Below, piece after piece: positions 1 to 12,159 of a DNA stretch of 64,000 nucleotides. The translations under genes were made by a program, and so were the position numbers. The first letter of the stretch is position 1; each line of letters begins with the position of its first letter. Source of the DNA: Cyathus striatus (lineage: Eukaryota > Basidiomycota > Agaricomycetes > Agaricales > Nidulariaceae); the NCBI GenBank assembly GCA_025738555.1, contig JAOVFP010000010.1, positions 3,793,501 through 3,857,500 of the forward strand, written 5' to 3'. Below the pieces are notes generated by a model that ran no database searches, had not been told where the DNA came from, and worked only from the letters and a program-made list of their open reading frames with translations.

Positions 1-1090
1 TTATTGTGTCTGTTTAATTATAAAGGTGCATTGTAGTGTGATGTATTTAATTGTGGAATTGAGCTGATTCTTTGAGGTTGGGTTAATTTTATTGGAGCAT
101 TATTTTCATGAATACACTGATAAACACAATATTAACAAGACAGTAAAGTGTGATCTATGAAAGTTTATGCAATTGAACTTTATAATGCTCTAATAGTGGT
201 TATTATAAAGAAATTATGTAAGAACAATTCACTTACATTGATAAGGTATGCAAATATCATAATCTTTATGCACTTCATTAATAACAACATATAAATTAAA
301 AGTGAATAGATCACCTATGATGAAAATCAAGGCAATAATCCAGTTTGAATAGATCACTCATGATAAAAATCAAGGCAAATAATTCAGTTTGAATTGCTCT
401 TCAAGGAGATGATAAATGACAGAGTTCATATTATGAAATCACAGCCTATGTACATAAATATATGTGCTATGTTAAGGAGTAGTAGAATGCTTATCATAAT
501 TCTGCAGTAATATGGTAAGCTTTTAGGAGCTTGAAATTATAAAAGCTATCTTTATCTCATTCATAAAGGATCTTTCATTTCTATGAGACATTGTAAGTGA
601 CACTTTATTCACAATTGATCATTAGCAAAGTAAATAAAATACTAGTGGCAACAAGTTCATAGAGGAATGTGTTTACTATAAGAAATTTAAATTTAAATTT
701 AATTACTATTTTAAAAATTTCTTATAGTGAAGTAAATCATGCAAATCACTTTACAGTGTTGTCTTTCATTCTTATTAGTGCTTTCACAATAAGTCTATTT
801 ACTTATTAGAAATAAAAACTAAAAACAAAGTAATGTATGTATCTAATCAATTGGAAGCCATACATCATGTACCTGTTCTGTCATACCTAAATTTGGTTCA
901 ATTTATGCACAAATGAAATTTTCAAATAGTTAAAGTATGATATATTTAAATATGAGCATATTTTCAGATTAATAACTAGTTTATAGACATTTTTCCCTTT
1001 TTAAAAGTTATTTCTTGCTAAATTATAGTGTTTTGTACCTTTACAAGTGAAATATATACACCTTTCAACTGTCATTTTCATCAAGTTATA
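1..1090. other. AT-rich sequence without a recognisable gene
   Basis: Very AT-rich. All frames are closed by frequent stops and I recognise no domain. The only structure I see is the inverted repeat at 675-728. The element G word repeats begin at about 1091. Confidence 0.6.
675..728. repeat. 14-bp perfect inverted repeat
   Basis: ACTATAAGAAATTT at 675-688 is the exact reverse complement of 715-728, with a 26-bp AT-rich loop. It may be a small foldback element. No flanking duplication was established. Confidence 0.6.
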
Positions 1091-1439
1091 AGAAAGGTGG
1101 AATCCATGTGTACTCCACATGGTTCCATGTGAATTACACATGGAAAATGTGTACTTTTTTCAGTAATTTACACTCCCCCAAGAGGTCTGTACGGATCTGT
1201 ACGGATCCGCACGGAATCCGAAAATTCCGTACGGATCCGTACAGACCCGTACAGACCTGTATAGATACCATACAGAATTTATATAGTAGCTATTATTATT
1301 ATTAGAGGTCATTATTCTATATGGATTCCATACATATTCTGCATGGATTCTGTGTGGATTTATGCATTGCTGCCTTGTCACACATGTCAAGTGTAACTCT
1401 AGGTGAAAAGTGTCACACTATACAAAATCCATGATACAC

Positions 1440-2660
1440 TCAATATATAGTATCATTCTCAATGCATAGTATCACACTTAATGCATAGTATTATGCTTAA
1501 TGTATAGTGTGACACTCAACACTTAGTGTCACACTTAATGCAGAGTGTCACACTCAATACTTAGTGTCATGCCTAATGTATAGTGTTATGTTTAATGTAT
1601 AGTGTCACACTTAATGCATAGTGTCATGTTTAATGTATAGTGTGACACTCAACACTTAGTGTCACGCTTAATCACACTCAATGCTTAGTGTCACACTCAA
1701 TGCTTAGTGTCACACTCAATGCTTAGTGTCACACTCAATGCTTAGTGTCACACTCAATGCTTAGTGTCACACTCAATGCTTAGTGTCACACTCAATGCTT
1801 AGTGTCACACTCAATGCTTAGTGTCACACTCAATGCTTAGTGTCACACTCAATGCTTAGTGTCACACTCAACACCTAGTGTCACACTCAATGCCTAGTGT
1901 CACACTAGTGTCACACTCAATGCTTAGTGTCACACTCAACGCTTAGTGTCACACTCAACGCTTAGTGTCACACTCAACGCTTAGTGTCACACTCAACGCT
2001 TAGTGTCACACTCAATGCTTAGTGTCACGCTTAGTCACACTCAACACCTAGTGTCACGCTTATAGTGTCACATTTAATGTATAGTGTCACACTCAACACC
2101 TAGTATCACACTCAACACCTAGTATCACACTCAACACCTAGTGTCACGTTTATCGTGTCACATTTATTGTATAGTGTCACACTCAACACCTAGTATCACA
2201 CTCAACACCTAGTGTCACGTTTATCGTGTCACATTTATTGTATAGTGTCACACTCAACACCTAGTGTCACACTCAACACCTAGTGTCACACTCAACACCT
2301 AGTGTCACACTCAACACCTAGTGTCACACTCAATGCTTAGTGTCACGCTTAGTCGCACTCAACACTTAGTGTCACCCTTAGTCACACTCAATACCTAGTG
2401 TCACGCTTATAGTGTCACATTTAATGTATAGTATCACACTCAACACCTAGTATCACACTCAACACCTAGTGTCACATTTATAGTGTCACATTTAATGTAT
2501 AGTGTCACACTCAACACCTAGTGTCATGTTTATAGTGTCACATTTAATGTATAGTGTCACACTCAACACCTAGTGTCACGCTTATAGTGTCACATTTAAC
2601 ATATAGTGTCACACTCAACACCTAGTATCACACTCAACACCTAGTGTCATGCTTAATGCA
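1440..2660 (+). repeat. 19-bp satellite of element A
   Basis: Tandem copies of AGTGTCACACTCAATGCTT and variants (CAACACCT, CAACGCTT, TTTAATGTAT). Copies at about 1680-1870 are almost identical. The same core GTGTCACACTCAA builds the satellite of element B (17270-18420). In the reversed copy A' the array is much shorter. Confidence 0.9.
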
Positions 2661-2869
2661 GAGTGTCACATGCAAGGAAACAAGTATAATAAAATTCTGT
2701 ACAGATTCTGTACAGAATCTGTACAGAATTTTCAGGTCTGTAATGCGGAATTCCGAGGAATTCTGCGTAATCCGTACGGAATTTTCGGAATCTGTGCGGA
2801 ATCTGTACAGACCCAAAAAAACCTCTGCCAAAATGAAAAAAATCTGTGCAGATTCCGCACAGACTCCGA

Positions 2870-3020
2870 AAATTCCGTATGGATTCCGCACGGATTCCGT
2901 ACGGATTCCGCACGGATTCCGTACGGATTCCGCACGGATTCCGTACGGATTCCGCACGGATTCCGTACGGATTCCGCACGGATTCCGTACGGATTCCGCA
3001 CGGATTCCGCGCGGATCCGT
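2870..3020 (+). repeat. 22-bp array of GGATTCCG words
   Basis: Alternating GTACGGATTCC and GCACGGATTCC units, about 11 bp each, near the right end of element A. Each unit contains the near-palindrome GGATTCC, so the frames on both strands are open. I treat those frames as artefacts. Confidence 0.85.
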
Positions 3021-3050
3021 ACAGAACACATGGCTAAGTGTAAAGAGCTC

Positions 3051-3147
3051 ACTTTTTTCCAGATATGTGGATTCCATGTGGACTTCACATGGAAATGTGT
3101 ACTACACGTGGAGTACACATGTATAGGTGGGTGTGCGGAAAGTACTG
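3051..3147. mobile_element. Element G, right-terminal fragment (word-repeat family)
   Basis: The right end reads ...GCGGAAAGTACTG; its reverse complement CAGTACTTTCCGC matches the CAGTA-type terminus of elements B, E and F. CCATGTGGA-type word repeats lie at 1091-1150 and 3060-3125 and were one continuous array before element A inserted at 1161-3050. The matching GAG-type end was not found, so the body of G may run leftward out of the window or be lost. Confidence 0.5.
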
Positions 3148-3434
3148 TATTTCCTTTAGTATATATCAATTAGATATTTCTGCTGGCAGTGCAGGACTCA
3201 ACCCCAGCTCTCAGATGTCCCATTCCCTTAGTAATGTATTCAAAATAGAACACTTTGATTGGCAACTCGGGACTCATCCCAACCCTTGTACTCATGATGT
3301 GCATTACTAATACTGAGTGCTAATATTATATGACAAATAGGGAGATTTAACCATTAAATAGTTTTAAGGTGTATCAAAACATATGAAAAACAAGAAACAA
3401 TGAAAAAAATATTGATTCTAATATAAAACAAGGT

Positions 3435-3706
3435 GTTATGGCATATGCTTTAAAGCAAGCATCAATTTGTAAGATATTAGCTAAGAGCTGTACTGGGTGG
3501 TGGCTACCTGCTTTCCAAAAAGACAACTACATGCCAGATTGGAGTAAAAAATATATTACATCAAATGCACTTTTATCTTCACATGCTGTATTTAGCTCTG
3601 AAAGCTCAGAGGAAGAAGTTGGTGATGATAGTGAAGAAGATTGGGAAGATGAGCAAGATGCAACATTTGAAGATAATTTAGATCTATTTGATCAAGTAAG
3701 TTAGGA
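3435..3706 (+). pseudogene. Eroded unknown gene, 5' exon with acidic tail
   Basis: An open stretch of about 88 codons. The middle has an aromatic patch (TGWWLPAFQKDNYMPDW) and the end is strongly acidic (SSESSEEEVGDDSEEDWEDE). It runs into a good intron donor (GTAAGT after ...LFDQ at about 3696). The next part of the frame probably resumes at about 4147, beyond repeat K. Family not recognised. ATG at 3438 is the first start in frame. Confidence 0.4.
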
Positions 3707-3839
3707 ATAATGCCAACAAACATAGTTCTAGTATAGTTTAGAATATGTGTATATATGCCTCATGTACTTCTTTCCATTATATCAATACCACAACATAAGT
3801 TGTTGGCATGTGACTATTTATTAGTACCAATAATAAGCT

Positions 3840-4140
3840 AATATGCACTTGAAAATAAAGCATGATCACCTATGATCACCTCCAGAATGATTAGTAGTAA
3901 TAATAAGTGAATATATGCTTGAAATGATCTATGATCACTATTGATCACCTCCAGAATGTTTAGTAGTAATAATAAGTGAATATGTGCTTGAAATGACCTA
4001 TGATCACCTATGATCACCTCCAAAATCATTAGTGGTAACAATAAATGAGTACATGCTTGAAATGACCTATGAAAGCCCTGACTTTTATGATTATGGTGAT
4101 CAAAAAATCCAGGGCTTTTCATGATCAAATTGGCTGATAC
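3840..4140 (+). repeat. Repeat K: TGATCACC tandem array with family-II-like end
   Basis: Three to four copies of a unit of about 70-75 bp with ATGATCACC, ending in CAAATTGGCTGATACTCCT. The end resembles the GGCTGACACCACT terminus of family II (H, I, J), so this may be a decayed right end. It lies between two parts of an eroded gene. No left end or target duplication found. Confidence 0.55.
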
Positions 4141-4146
4141 TCCTTG

Positions 4147-5645
4147 ACAAAGAGGTCACAAAGTATCCATTGAAGAATGTGATGATGAAACATATATTCA
4201 CATTACTGATCCTCATCCTGGTGGTAGACAGTATGAAATATGTGCACTGCAGAAAGAAAATTTTGTCAGGACATTCAGAATGCAGGCATATGCAGTTATC
4301 ACAGACAAAGTATCACCTATTTCACATCACCAGCCTCAGGATAATTCATTGGTCACTCCTATTACATCACCAGAAGCATGTAGGTTAGAAGAAAGGGATA
4401 TAGTAATGGACCATTTTTCATCATCAACCTTAATTTCTGGACCAGATCAGCCAGTTGCAATTTTGCTTACATCAGCAGAAAATATTGGCATAATTCCCTT
4501 GGAAAACAATGCAAGAATTGAATTAAACAATTCTTGTAATTGGAAAATCATTGTCTTTGAGCCACCTGACCACAATGAGGCTAATTATAGCTCATCCAAT
4601 GACAATGCAGAAATCTATTTTAATAATTCTTTGAAATTACAACAATGATTTTACTGTGAAACAATGAAAAAAGTGGAATAATGACAGAAAGTTTCCATGA
4701 TGGTCTTAAGAACAATGGATTACTGAAATCATGGTCCCACTCTGAAAATTCATACAATGACATTATGTCATCAGAACCACCTGACACAGATGGTCACACA
4801 GAATTTTGGTTGGAAAAATTGAGACATGCACTTCTAAAGGAAAAATTGGAAAAAGATTTAAATAGAAAAATATGACATAGGGACCACAGAAAATTCAGAA
4901 AGTTACTCCTAGTACCACCAGCACTCAAGCCACACCAGTATCACCCACCTTATACATTCCTCAGCCAGCCATCCACCAGAATGCCTATCATGTTACTCAA
5001 TGACAACCCCTTGGTACTTGGCAACGGAACTGCCACCAAGTGATGTGGCCCTGTTAATGGAGCCATTGGCAACAGGACCCCTTTTGAAATCATCAGGGAC
5101 AGCGTCAATGTGGCTCAGAGCTGATCAGATTAGGAAATGCCTGTTTTCATTAGGCCCAGGACCCTTTCCACTCCATCCACTGTATATTTGGGCTGCAGAC
5201 ATGATATTCACTCAAATCTCATTGAGGAATTCATCACTATGAATGCCAAACTCTCTGTTCACAATAGTGAGACATGCAGACATGCAGAATTATTTGGACA
5301 TGTGCACATAACTTTCTATCCAGAGCCAGAACTTGAGCACAATCAACCATGGGAATTGAACCTCTCAATGTGGACAGATCTCCAATAGGAGGCAATCTCT
5401 CAGTACTATCATACTCAGGACTTCACCAACCCACATGATGATGCCTCTTTTCATTCTTCCCTTGTCCCAGCTCATCTCAATCCATTCCATGCTCTCCCTC
5501 CTTCCAGAATTTCTGAATTTTTGCACTTTCTCTGGCAACTGATGACTCAATAATGACATCACTCATGTGGACCCTGCAAACAACTTTGCAGATCACCTCA
5601 TCATTCTTCTTGACCATGACCATAATAGAATAATACCAAAACTCA
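4147..5645 (+). pseudogene. Eroded unknown gene, middle part
   Basis: A frame resumes near 4147 (HKVSIEECDDETYIHITDPH) and continues with changes of frame and several stops to about 5640. Its last stretch (NNFADHLIILLDHDHNRI, about 5578-5632) runs into the insertion site of element A' and continues in the same frame after it, apart from one stop. It is rich in Ser, Pro and His. I do not recognise the family. Confidence 0.4.
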
Positions 5646-5653
5646 GCAAAATC

Positions 5654-6630
5654 AAGCTCTTTACACTTAGCCATGTGTTCTGTATGGATCTGTGTGGAAT
5701 CCATACAGAATTTTCGGAATCCATGTAGAATCTGCACAGATTTTTTTCATTTTGGCAGAGGTTTTTTTGGGTCTGTACAGATTCTGCACAGATTCCAAAA
5801 ATTCCGTACAGATTATGCAGAATTCCTCAGAATTCCACATTACAGACCTGAAAATCTGTACAGAATCTGTACAGAATTTTATTATACTTATTTCCTTGCA
5901 TGTGACACTCTGCATTAAGCATAACACTAGGTGTTGAGTGTGATACTAGGTGTTGAGTGTGACACTATACATTAAATGTGATACTATAAGCATGACACTA
6001 GGTGTTGAGTGTGACACTATATGTTAAATGTGACACTATAAGCGTGACACTAGGTGTTGAGTGTGACACTATACATTAAATGTGACACTATGCATTAAGC
6101 ATGACACTATGCATTAAGTGTGACACTAGGTGTTGAGTGTGACTAAGCGTGACACTAAGTGTTGAGTGTGACACTAAGCATTGAGTGTGACACTAAGTGT
6201 TGAGTGTGACACTAAGTGTTGAGTGTGATACTATACATTAAACATGACACTATGCATTAAGTGTGACACTAAGTGTTGAGTGTGACACTAGGTGTTGAGT
6301 GTGACTAAGCGTGACACTAAACATTGAGTGTGACACTAAGTGTTGAGTGTGACACTATACATTAAGTGTGATACTGTGCATTGAGAATGATACTATATAT
6401 TGAGTGTATCATGGATTTTGTATAGTGTGACACTTTTCACCTAGGGTTACACTTGACATGTGTGACAAGGCAGCAATGCATAAATCCACACAGAATCCAT
6501 ATAGAATAATCACCTCTAATAATAATAATAGCTACTATATAAATTCTGTATGGTATCTATACAGGTCTGTACGGGTCTGTACAGATCCGTACAGATCTGT
6601 ACAGACCTCTTGGGGGAGTGTAAATTACTG
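5654..6630 (-). mobile_element. Element A': reversed, shorter copy of element A
   Basis: On the plus strand it starts with a changed GAGCTC end (AAGCTCTTTACACTTAG) and ends AGTGTAAATTACTG. An exact 8-bp duplication GCAAAATC flanks it (5646-5653 and 6631-6638). It contains the reverse complement of the word arrays of A and about 0.5 kb of the 19-bp satellite. It is 977 bp against 1890 bp for A, mainly through fewer repeats. Its duplication differs from that of A, so the two copies are separate insertions. It interrupts the eroded gene of 3.4-11 kb. Confidence 0.8.
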
Positions 6631-6638
6631 GCAAAATC

Positions 6639-7239
6639 ACACCTCAAGATATATAACTAGTCACTCATGCTGAATTCAAGCTCTTACAAAGAGTTGGAGA
6701 CATTATCTTGGGTTTGAGTAATTCATGGCAGGATGGAATCTCCTTGCCTGAGGACTTAGTATGGAGGCAAATGGTTCAGTCTACAGGTAATGGTACATTC
6801 TATACCTCATATCCCAATGTAGAACACATATTTTCATTGGCACATAAAACCTGGCCTGAAGAAATGCATGCTGCTGGGCTTCTCCTGCCTCTATGCCCCA
6901 CTCAGAATACTGTACCAACACTTAAACTCACAGACCCATTGTCTAACACATGTATATTTATGCCAGAGGATCTGTCAATGCTCATTTTGGCTTCAACACC
7001 AATTTCTGTGCCTCCCCCTTGGTTTCTGGGCCAAAACTCACCCAAAATCATCATACCACCCCCAATCTGGCTGTTATTATCACCAATACTCTTTCCCCTT
7101 CCTCCAGTATCACCTCCTACCCCTACACATGGACTTTTCAGTTCTCAACCAATGCTGTTGCATGTTTTCTATGTGCAGGAGCCTCCCTATGCTCCTATAC
7201 CACCTCCACCCACTTCTTTTCCCCCTAATTTGACACAAC
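6639..7239 (+). pseudogene. Eroded unknown gene, third part (proline-rich)
   Basis: After one stop (TAA at about 6655) the frame is open from about 6670 (AEFKLLQRVGDIILGLSN) to the insertion point of element H. It includes WQDGISLPEDLVWRQ, then a Pro-rich stretch ending PPPPTSFPPNLTQ. The frame continues without shift at 10515 beyond H. Not recognised. Confidence 0.45.
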
Positions 7240-7479
7240 ATTAGTGTCAGCCAATGATTATCATTAAACCTCTGGCTTATATGAGTGCAGTATTTATTAT
7301 ATGTATGAACAGGATTATTCATAAGTAATCATTGCCTATAATACTATTATGTGTACTATTGTTACACATACTCATATGTACTTATTACTTCATGTTTCTC
7401 ATTATTAGTGTATTACTATTACTATTATAAGTACTCATAAATACTCATTACTGGAAGTTTCTTATTGTTATATTGAATA

Positions 7480-7660
7480 TTAGTATGGATGGTTAGGTGA
7501 TCATAAACAATTATTAATCTGTACTAATTGAATATTGCTATTGTATAAATGGCTAGGTGATCATGAATAATCATTAATCTGTACTAATTGAATATTGCTA
7601 TGAATGGCTAGGTGATCATAAACAATCATTAATCTGTACTAATTGAATATAGCTATTGTA
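7480..7660 (-). repeat. About 62-bp subterminal repeats of element H, left arm
   Basis: Two to three copies of a unit with GGTGATCATRAAYAATYATTAA and CTGTACTAATTGAATATTGC. The inverted set is at about 10080-10280, and the same unit builds repeat I at 19160-19620. Confidence 0.8.
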
Positions 7661-7664
7661 TGAA

Positions 7665-7960
7665 TGAACATGTCACATTCCTCCTACATGTCACATTCCT
7701 CCCACGTGTCGCATATGTCACACATATTCCCGTGCTTCACATATGTCACATTCTTCCTGCATGTCATATATGTCACACATATTCCCATGATTTACATTTG
7801 TCATGCTATTCATGCATGTCACACTTTTGTCACATTCTACTGACACATCACATATGCCACACTTTTCACATGTGTGACACATGTGTCATGATTGTCACAC
7901 TTTACTAATGTGTCATGGTTTTTATACATGTCACATTCTTAATAGTGTCACACTTGTCAT
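7665..7960 (+). repeat. Satellite-like CATATGTCACA array, left
   Basis: Degenerate tandem CATGTCACATTC / CATATGTCACACATATTCCC words. An inverted, longer counterpart is at 9375-9870. Frames through the array give His/Cys/Ile-rich nonsense. Confidence 0.75.
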
Positions 7961-8235
7961 GTTTTTGAGGTGTTTCACATGTTTTAACACTTGTTGCATA
8001 TTTCAGGTGCAACACAAGATTTTTGCAAATGTCATATTTTCCATCACTTTTTAGACCTGTAATCACAAGTAAAATATCTCAAGTTTTATTCATCAGATAC
8101 AGGATATAACATGAGTAAGTATGTATACTTATTTTTGCTATTACATTTGCTCACACTTGTGGAGTCTGAATGCACAGTGAGAAGGGGAATTATAAGGTAC
8201 TGAACACTTAACATAAAGGGAGAGAAGTTGATCAT

Positions 8236-8696
8236 GTGTATGTGGTTACCTATATATCCATTCTATTGTTCAAATTGTTACAGAAGCAAAGTATCCAAAT
8301 GCACAGAGTAATTTATTATAACAAAGAAAACAAAGAAAACAAATATGTTTTTGTAGAATTGATGGTCATCACATGGGATATGACAATTAGAAAATTGTGG
8401 AAGTGTAACAATAATAAGAAACTAAAATTGAAAATGTAGCATATATATGTAGGTACCATTGAAAAAATATGAGAAATTTAGAAATTAGATGGTATGAGAT
8501 ATTTTTCAATCAGAACTTAAGATGTGATATAATGGCAGTGAATATTTCCCTATTGAAAAGAACAGTGATAGAGCCACAGATGAATAAAAAATGTGAAAGA
8601 TTAGTGAAATGTGTGATTCCACATCAAACTTACACATCTCAGTCATTAGATGATTATGATTCTTGCATCAAGCATTGGTTAAACAAATGTCTTTAA
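8236..8696 (+). other. Two short ORFs in the core of element H
   Basis: Open stretches at 8236-8439 and 8469-8696 encode Lys/Asn-rich peptides (the second contains SLDDYDSCIKHWLNKCL). Both are under 80 codons, have no recognisable domain, and may be chance. The rest of the core (8700-9370) shows no gene. Confidence 0.2.
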
Positions 8697-9374
8697 CAAA
8701 CATTATTGAGTCACATATCTGTTTACTCTACATGACTACTTCACAGTTTCTTTGTTTTAATAATACAAAGAGATAATGGAAACTATCTTTACTCCCAGCA
8801 ATATTGTGTCACAATTCACTTCTATATTGCCATATGTGTTCACATTTCTGATATATGTTATATAGTTCTTTTAGTATTTATATCCATTTTTAAGTATGAA
8901 AACACCTCTAGTTCTCTACTCATTCTTGCCCAGTGGTCATTGCTTTCTTGCTTTTCAACAGTCAGACACTGTCTAGAATTGACACTCACCAAGTATTTCA
9001 CAATGTTCTTACCCAATTTAGTATCAGAACATGGTCCATACAACTGCTATTATTGAATTTCCTTCTATTGACATGATTTTCAAATATAAATAAGTTGTTA
9101 ATATCAAAGGCTAAATTACATCACTAAGTAATGAACTAACAGTTAACTGTGGTATCACTGTGCAGCATTGTCAATGACTGGGTCAGACTGTGTCAGTCAA
9201 AAGAGTCTAAGTCAGTGATTAACAGTGAGCTGGTCAGCCACTAATTGTCAATGGAAAAGGTGAGACACCTCAGCCTTATAATTCTTGGGTCATACACAAG
9301 GTGTGGAACACATTGACCTCCATTGACTGACCCTTTCAACACTGTCACTGGGTGCTCTGATTCTTGAGATACAA

Positions 9375-9870
9375 AAGGTATGACAAATATGACATGTGAC
9401 ACATATCAAAGACATCACATACCTGATGCATGTGAAGAATGTGACATATGTGATGAGTGACATCCATCAAAAACATGATGCACATGAATAGCATGACAAT
9501 CATGACAAATGTGTCACATGTATAAAAAGCATGGCATATGTGATGTGTGGGTAGAATGTGACAAAAGCGTGACATGCATGAATAATGTGACAAATGTAAA
9601 GTGCAAGAATATGTGTGATATATGTGATGTGCAGGAAGAATGTGACATATGTGAAGTGCGGGAATATGTGTGACATATGTGATCTGTGAGAAGAACGAGA
9701 CAAATGTGATGCGTGGGAATATGTGTGACATATGTGACACGCAGAGGGAGCATGACAAATGCGATGTGTGGGAATAAGCATGACATATATGATGCACAGG
9801 AGGAATGTGACAAATGCGATGCATGGGAATATGTGTGACATGTGTGACGCGCAGGAGAAATGTGACAAAT
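9375..9870 (-). repeat. Satellite-like array of element H, right
   Basis: GACATATGTGA and GAATATGTGTGACA words in degenerate tandem units of about 30-60 bp, inverted relative to 7665-7960. Three overlapping minus-strand frames open here are His/Ser/Cys repeats and are not credible genes. Confidence 0.8.
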
Positions 9871-10514
9871 GTGATACTGTCGATTTACTAGTATTAATAA
9901 TATACTAATATACCCTTGCAATGATCACTTATGATCACTATTAGATTTAGTAAGTAGATAAATATACTTTTCAAATGCTTAATGATTACTTATGATCACC
10001 ATACATCTAGTAATAGTAGGTGAATATACTCTTGAAACCCTCAATAATCACTAATGATCACTATATTCAATTAGAAAAATCAATGATTGTTTATGATCAT
10101 CTAACCATTCATACAATAGCCATATTCAATTAGTACAGATTAATGATTGTTTATGATCACCTAGCCATTCATAGCAATATTCAATTAGTACAGATTAATG
10201 ATTATTCATGATCACCTAGCCATTCATACAATAGCAATATTCAATTAGTACAGATTAATGATTGTTTATGATCAATATTCAATATAACAATAAGAAACAT
10301 CCAGTAATGAGTATTTATGAGTACTTATAATAGTAATAGTAATACACTAATAATGAGAAACATGAAGTAATGAGTACATATGAGTATGTGTAACAATAGT
10401 ACACATAATAGTATTATAGGCAATGATTACTTATGAATAATCCTGTTCATACATATAATAAATACTGCACTCATATAAGCCAGAGGTTTAATGATAATTT
10501 TAGCTGACACCACT

Positions 10515-11040
10515 TGACACAATGTTATGCACAACCCCTCTATATGTGTTCCCCTTCCCCCTCAGCCCTTCCAAATGACTTCAATACCACTAGAAATGTT
10601 CCAACAAATGTCATTCTTCCTTCTGCTTCACCCCCTGCTGCTATTTCATTACAGCAGTATGCCATTGCACAGGCCTCAGTGGACATTCTGGTGATGCATC
10701 CATACCTTCAAGCAATGCTTGGATACATGTTTTGGAATGCAAACACATATGTGTGACCTCCACTACCACAAGTACTCTCATACTTCCTATCAGAATGCCC
10801 TCACTCACCCCCCTGGCTTCATACCACCAGAAATCAAGTGTACACTCAATCCTTGATGCCTTTATATGTCCTCAATCTCCTCCTCATGCTCCAGTACACC
10901 AGAATCATTATCCAAGCTTGTGTACATATCTGATTTGTCTATGGAGGAAGGATAAATCACAGATAATTCCCCCCTTGAAGAGGGAGAAATTTCTGAGCCC
11001 CAGGACTTGCACAGTCCATTCTCTACATATGTGCTTATGA
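10515..11040 (+). pseudogene. Eroded unknown gene, 3' part after element H
   Basis: The frame cut at 7239 resumes at 10515 (TQCYAQPLYMCSPSPSALPN) and stays open to 10756. A further open stretch in another frame follows to 11040. Ser/Pro-rich, with PSASPPAAISLQQYAIAQAS. A similar Pro/Ser-rich ORF lies reversed at 51873-51270. Function unknown. Confidence 0.4.
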
Positions 11041-11500
11041 TTCCCTTACTTGTTTATGTCTCATTTTAACTACTTATCTACTGTTGACAGTAAATATATT
11101 AGCTAAAATCGCATTTTTGACTTTATTTTATGTTTTAACTTGTAATTTACAAGCTGGACTTGTAAATATGAGCATAAAATGCTTCCTTTCACACTACAAT
11201 TACACAGAAACAGATATAATATAAAAATCGAACCAGGGATTTAATTTAAGTTGGCACATTTGGACTTTAAGTCCAATGTACTGGCTTAATAATAACAATA
11301 ATACTGGAACCATTACAGTAAACTTGAATTTTATCAAGTTCCCTGCACTGTCACATAATGATATACCTTCAAACCTACACTCTAATACTTTACAACACAA
11401 TATGACATTACAACACAATACTTAGTATATTGTTAGCACTTATAAACCACTTTATAAGTACAACATATACTATTTTTCACCATTATACCCACAATTACAA

Positions 11501-12088
11501 GTGCACTTACGACTATTACAACAACTACAAGTACTAAATTTTGAAGGAATAATTACACCACTACACCAGTCTATAAGCCTGTTACATAACAGTGCTAATT
11601 TATTACTCATGAACTTGCATATTACACCAAACTCACTTATACCTATAATATCAAAATACAAGTACCAAGTTATTAATGAATCACCATTGCATGTAACTTG
11701 GAAATTGAAGTGTAACTTCAATTTCATCAAGTTCCCCATGCCCATACAACCCCCTCTCTACTGCCATTATACTGAAATTTCCCACACTAGTGATATAGAG
11801 GAGGAACCATTTAAAGTTGTAACCAAGTACATATCAGAATATGACAATGAATATATTATTTATCCAGAGGATGTTACCATAGAAGGACAGAATCTAAAGG
11901 CCTTCACTGCATACAAACAAGTTGACAAGAAAGTACACCCTGTATCAACTTTGTACCCACCAGATTGTGAAGTAACACATGTTGGAATTCGATTATGTAA
12001 TATATTTAAGAATCAAAGCTATAGGCAAACAAGCCATGGAGCAATACACATATACAATAGATATATTAGAGTACTGTATAGTTTATGA
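11501..12088 (+). pseudogene. Possible gypsy pol-linker relic
   Basis: 195-codon open frame. Its middle (EYIIYPEDVTIEGQ..., then TAYKQVDKKVHPVSTLYPP) resembles, from memory, the linker upstream of the reverse transcriptase in the large Agaricomycete Ty3/gypsy lineage. Gypsy B at 26.6-29.5 kb is that lineage. No protease or RT motif is in this frame. It could instead be an unrelated host-like gene. Confidence 0.35.
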
Positions 12089-12159
12089 CTTTGTAATATA
12101 CACATAAACTACAAATACTTGTATCAACAAATAATACTAAGATCCTTTTTCCATCATCT

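Larger units (their letters stand above)
1161..3050 (+). mobile_element. Element A: non-autonomous word-repeat transposon with 8-bp TSD
   Basis: It starts CAGTAATTTACACTCCCCC and ends AGTGTAAAGAGCTC, flanked by an exact 8-bp duplication ACTTTTTT (1153-1160 and 3051-3058). Inside the left end is a GTACGGATCC-type word array (about 1185-1265). The centre is a 19-bp satellite (about 1440-2660), and the right part is a GTACGGATTCCGCACGGATT-type array (about 2700-3025). It has no coding capacity; frames open across it are by-products of repeats. A second copy lies in the opposite orientation at 5654-6630. Inference: mobilised in trans by the KDZ-type gene of element E or a relative. Confidence 0.8.
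7240..10514. mobile_element. Element H: family II transposon with long inverted arms
   Basis: The left end ATTAGTGTCAGCC and right end GGCTGACACCACT-like (AGCTGACACCACT) are inverted, and similarity runs inward for about 0.4 kb (7245-7660 against 10080-10505). Next inward come inverted copies of a CATATGTCACA satellite (7665-7960 and 9375-9870). The flanks are TGACACAAC (7231-7239) and TGACACAAT (10515-10523), a 9-bp duplication with one mismatch. The centre (8000-9370) holds only short unknown ORFs. It lies inside a proline-rich gene. The superfamily is not identified. Confidence 0.7.

Noticed and set aside
1440..2660. CRISPR array
   Set aside because: The 19-bp units are directly adjacent without unique spacers, and the sequence is eukaryotic.
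2634..3173. Arg/Ser-rich proteins on both strands
   Set aside because: Products of the GGATTCCG word array, open in many frames because of the repeat.
1161..6630. A single giant transposon with 1-2 kb inverted termini
   Set aside because: Each arm has its own complete ends and its own exact 8-bp duplication, so they are two insertions.
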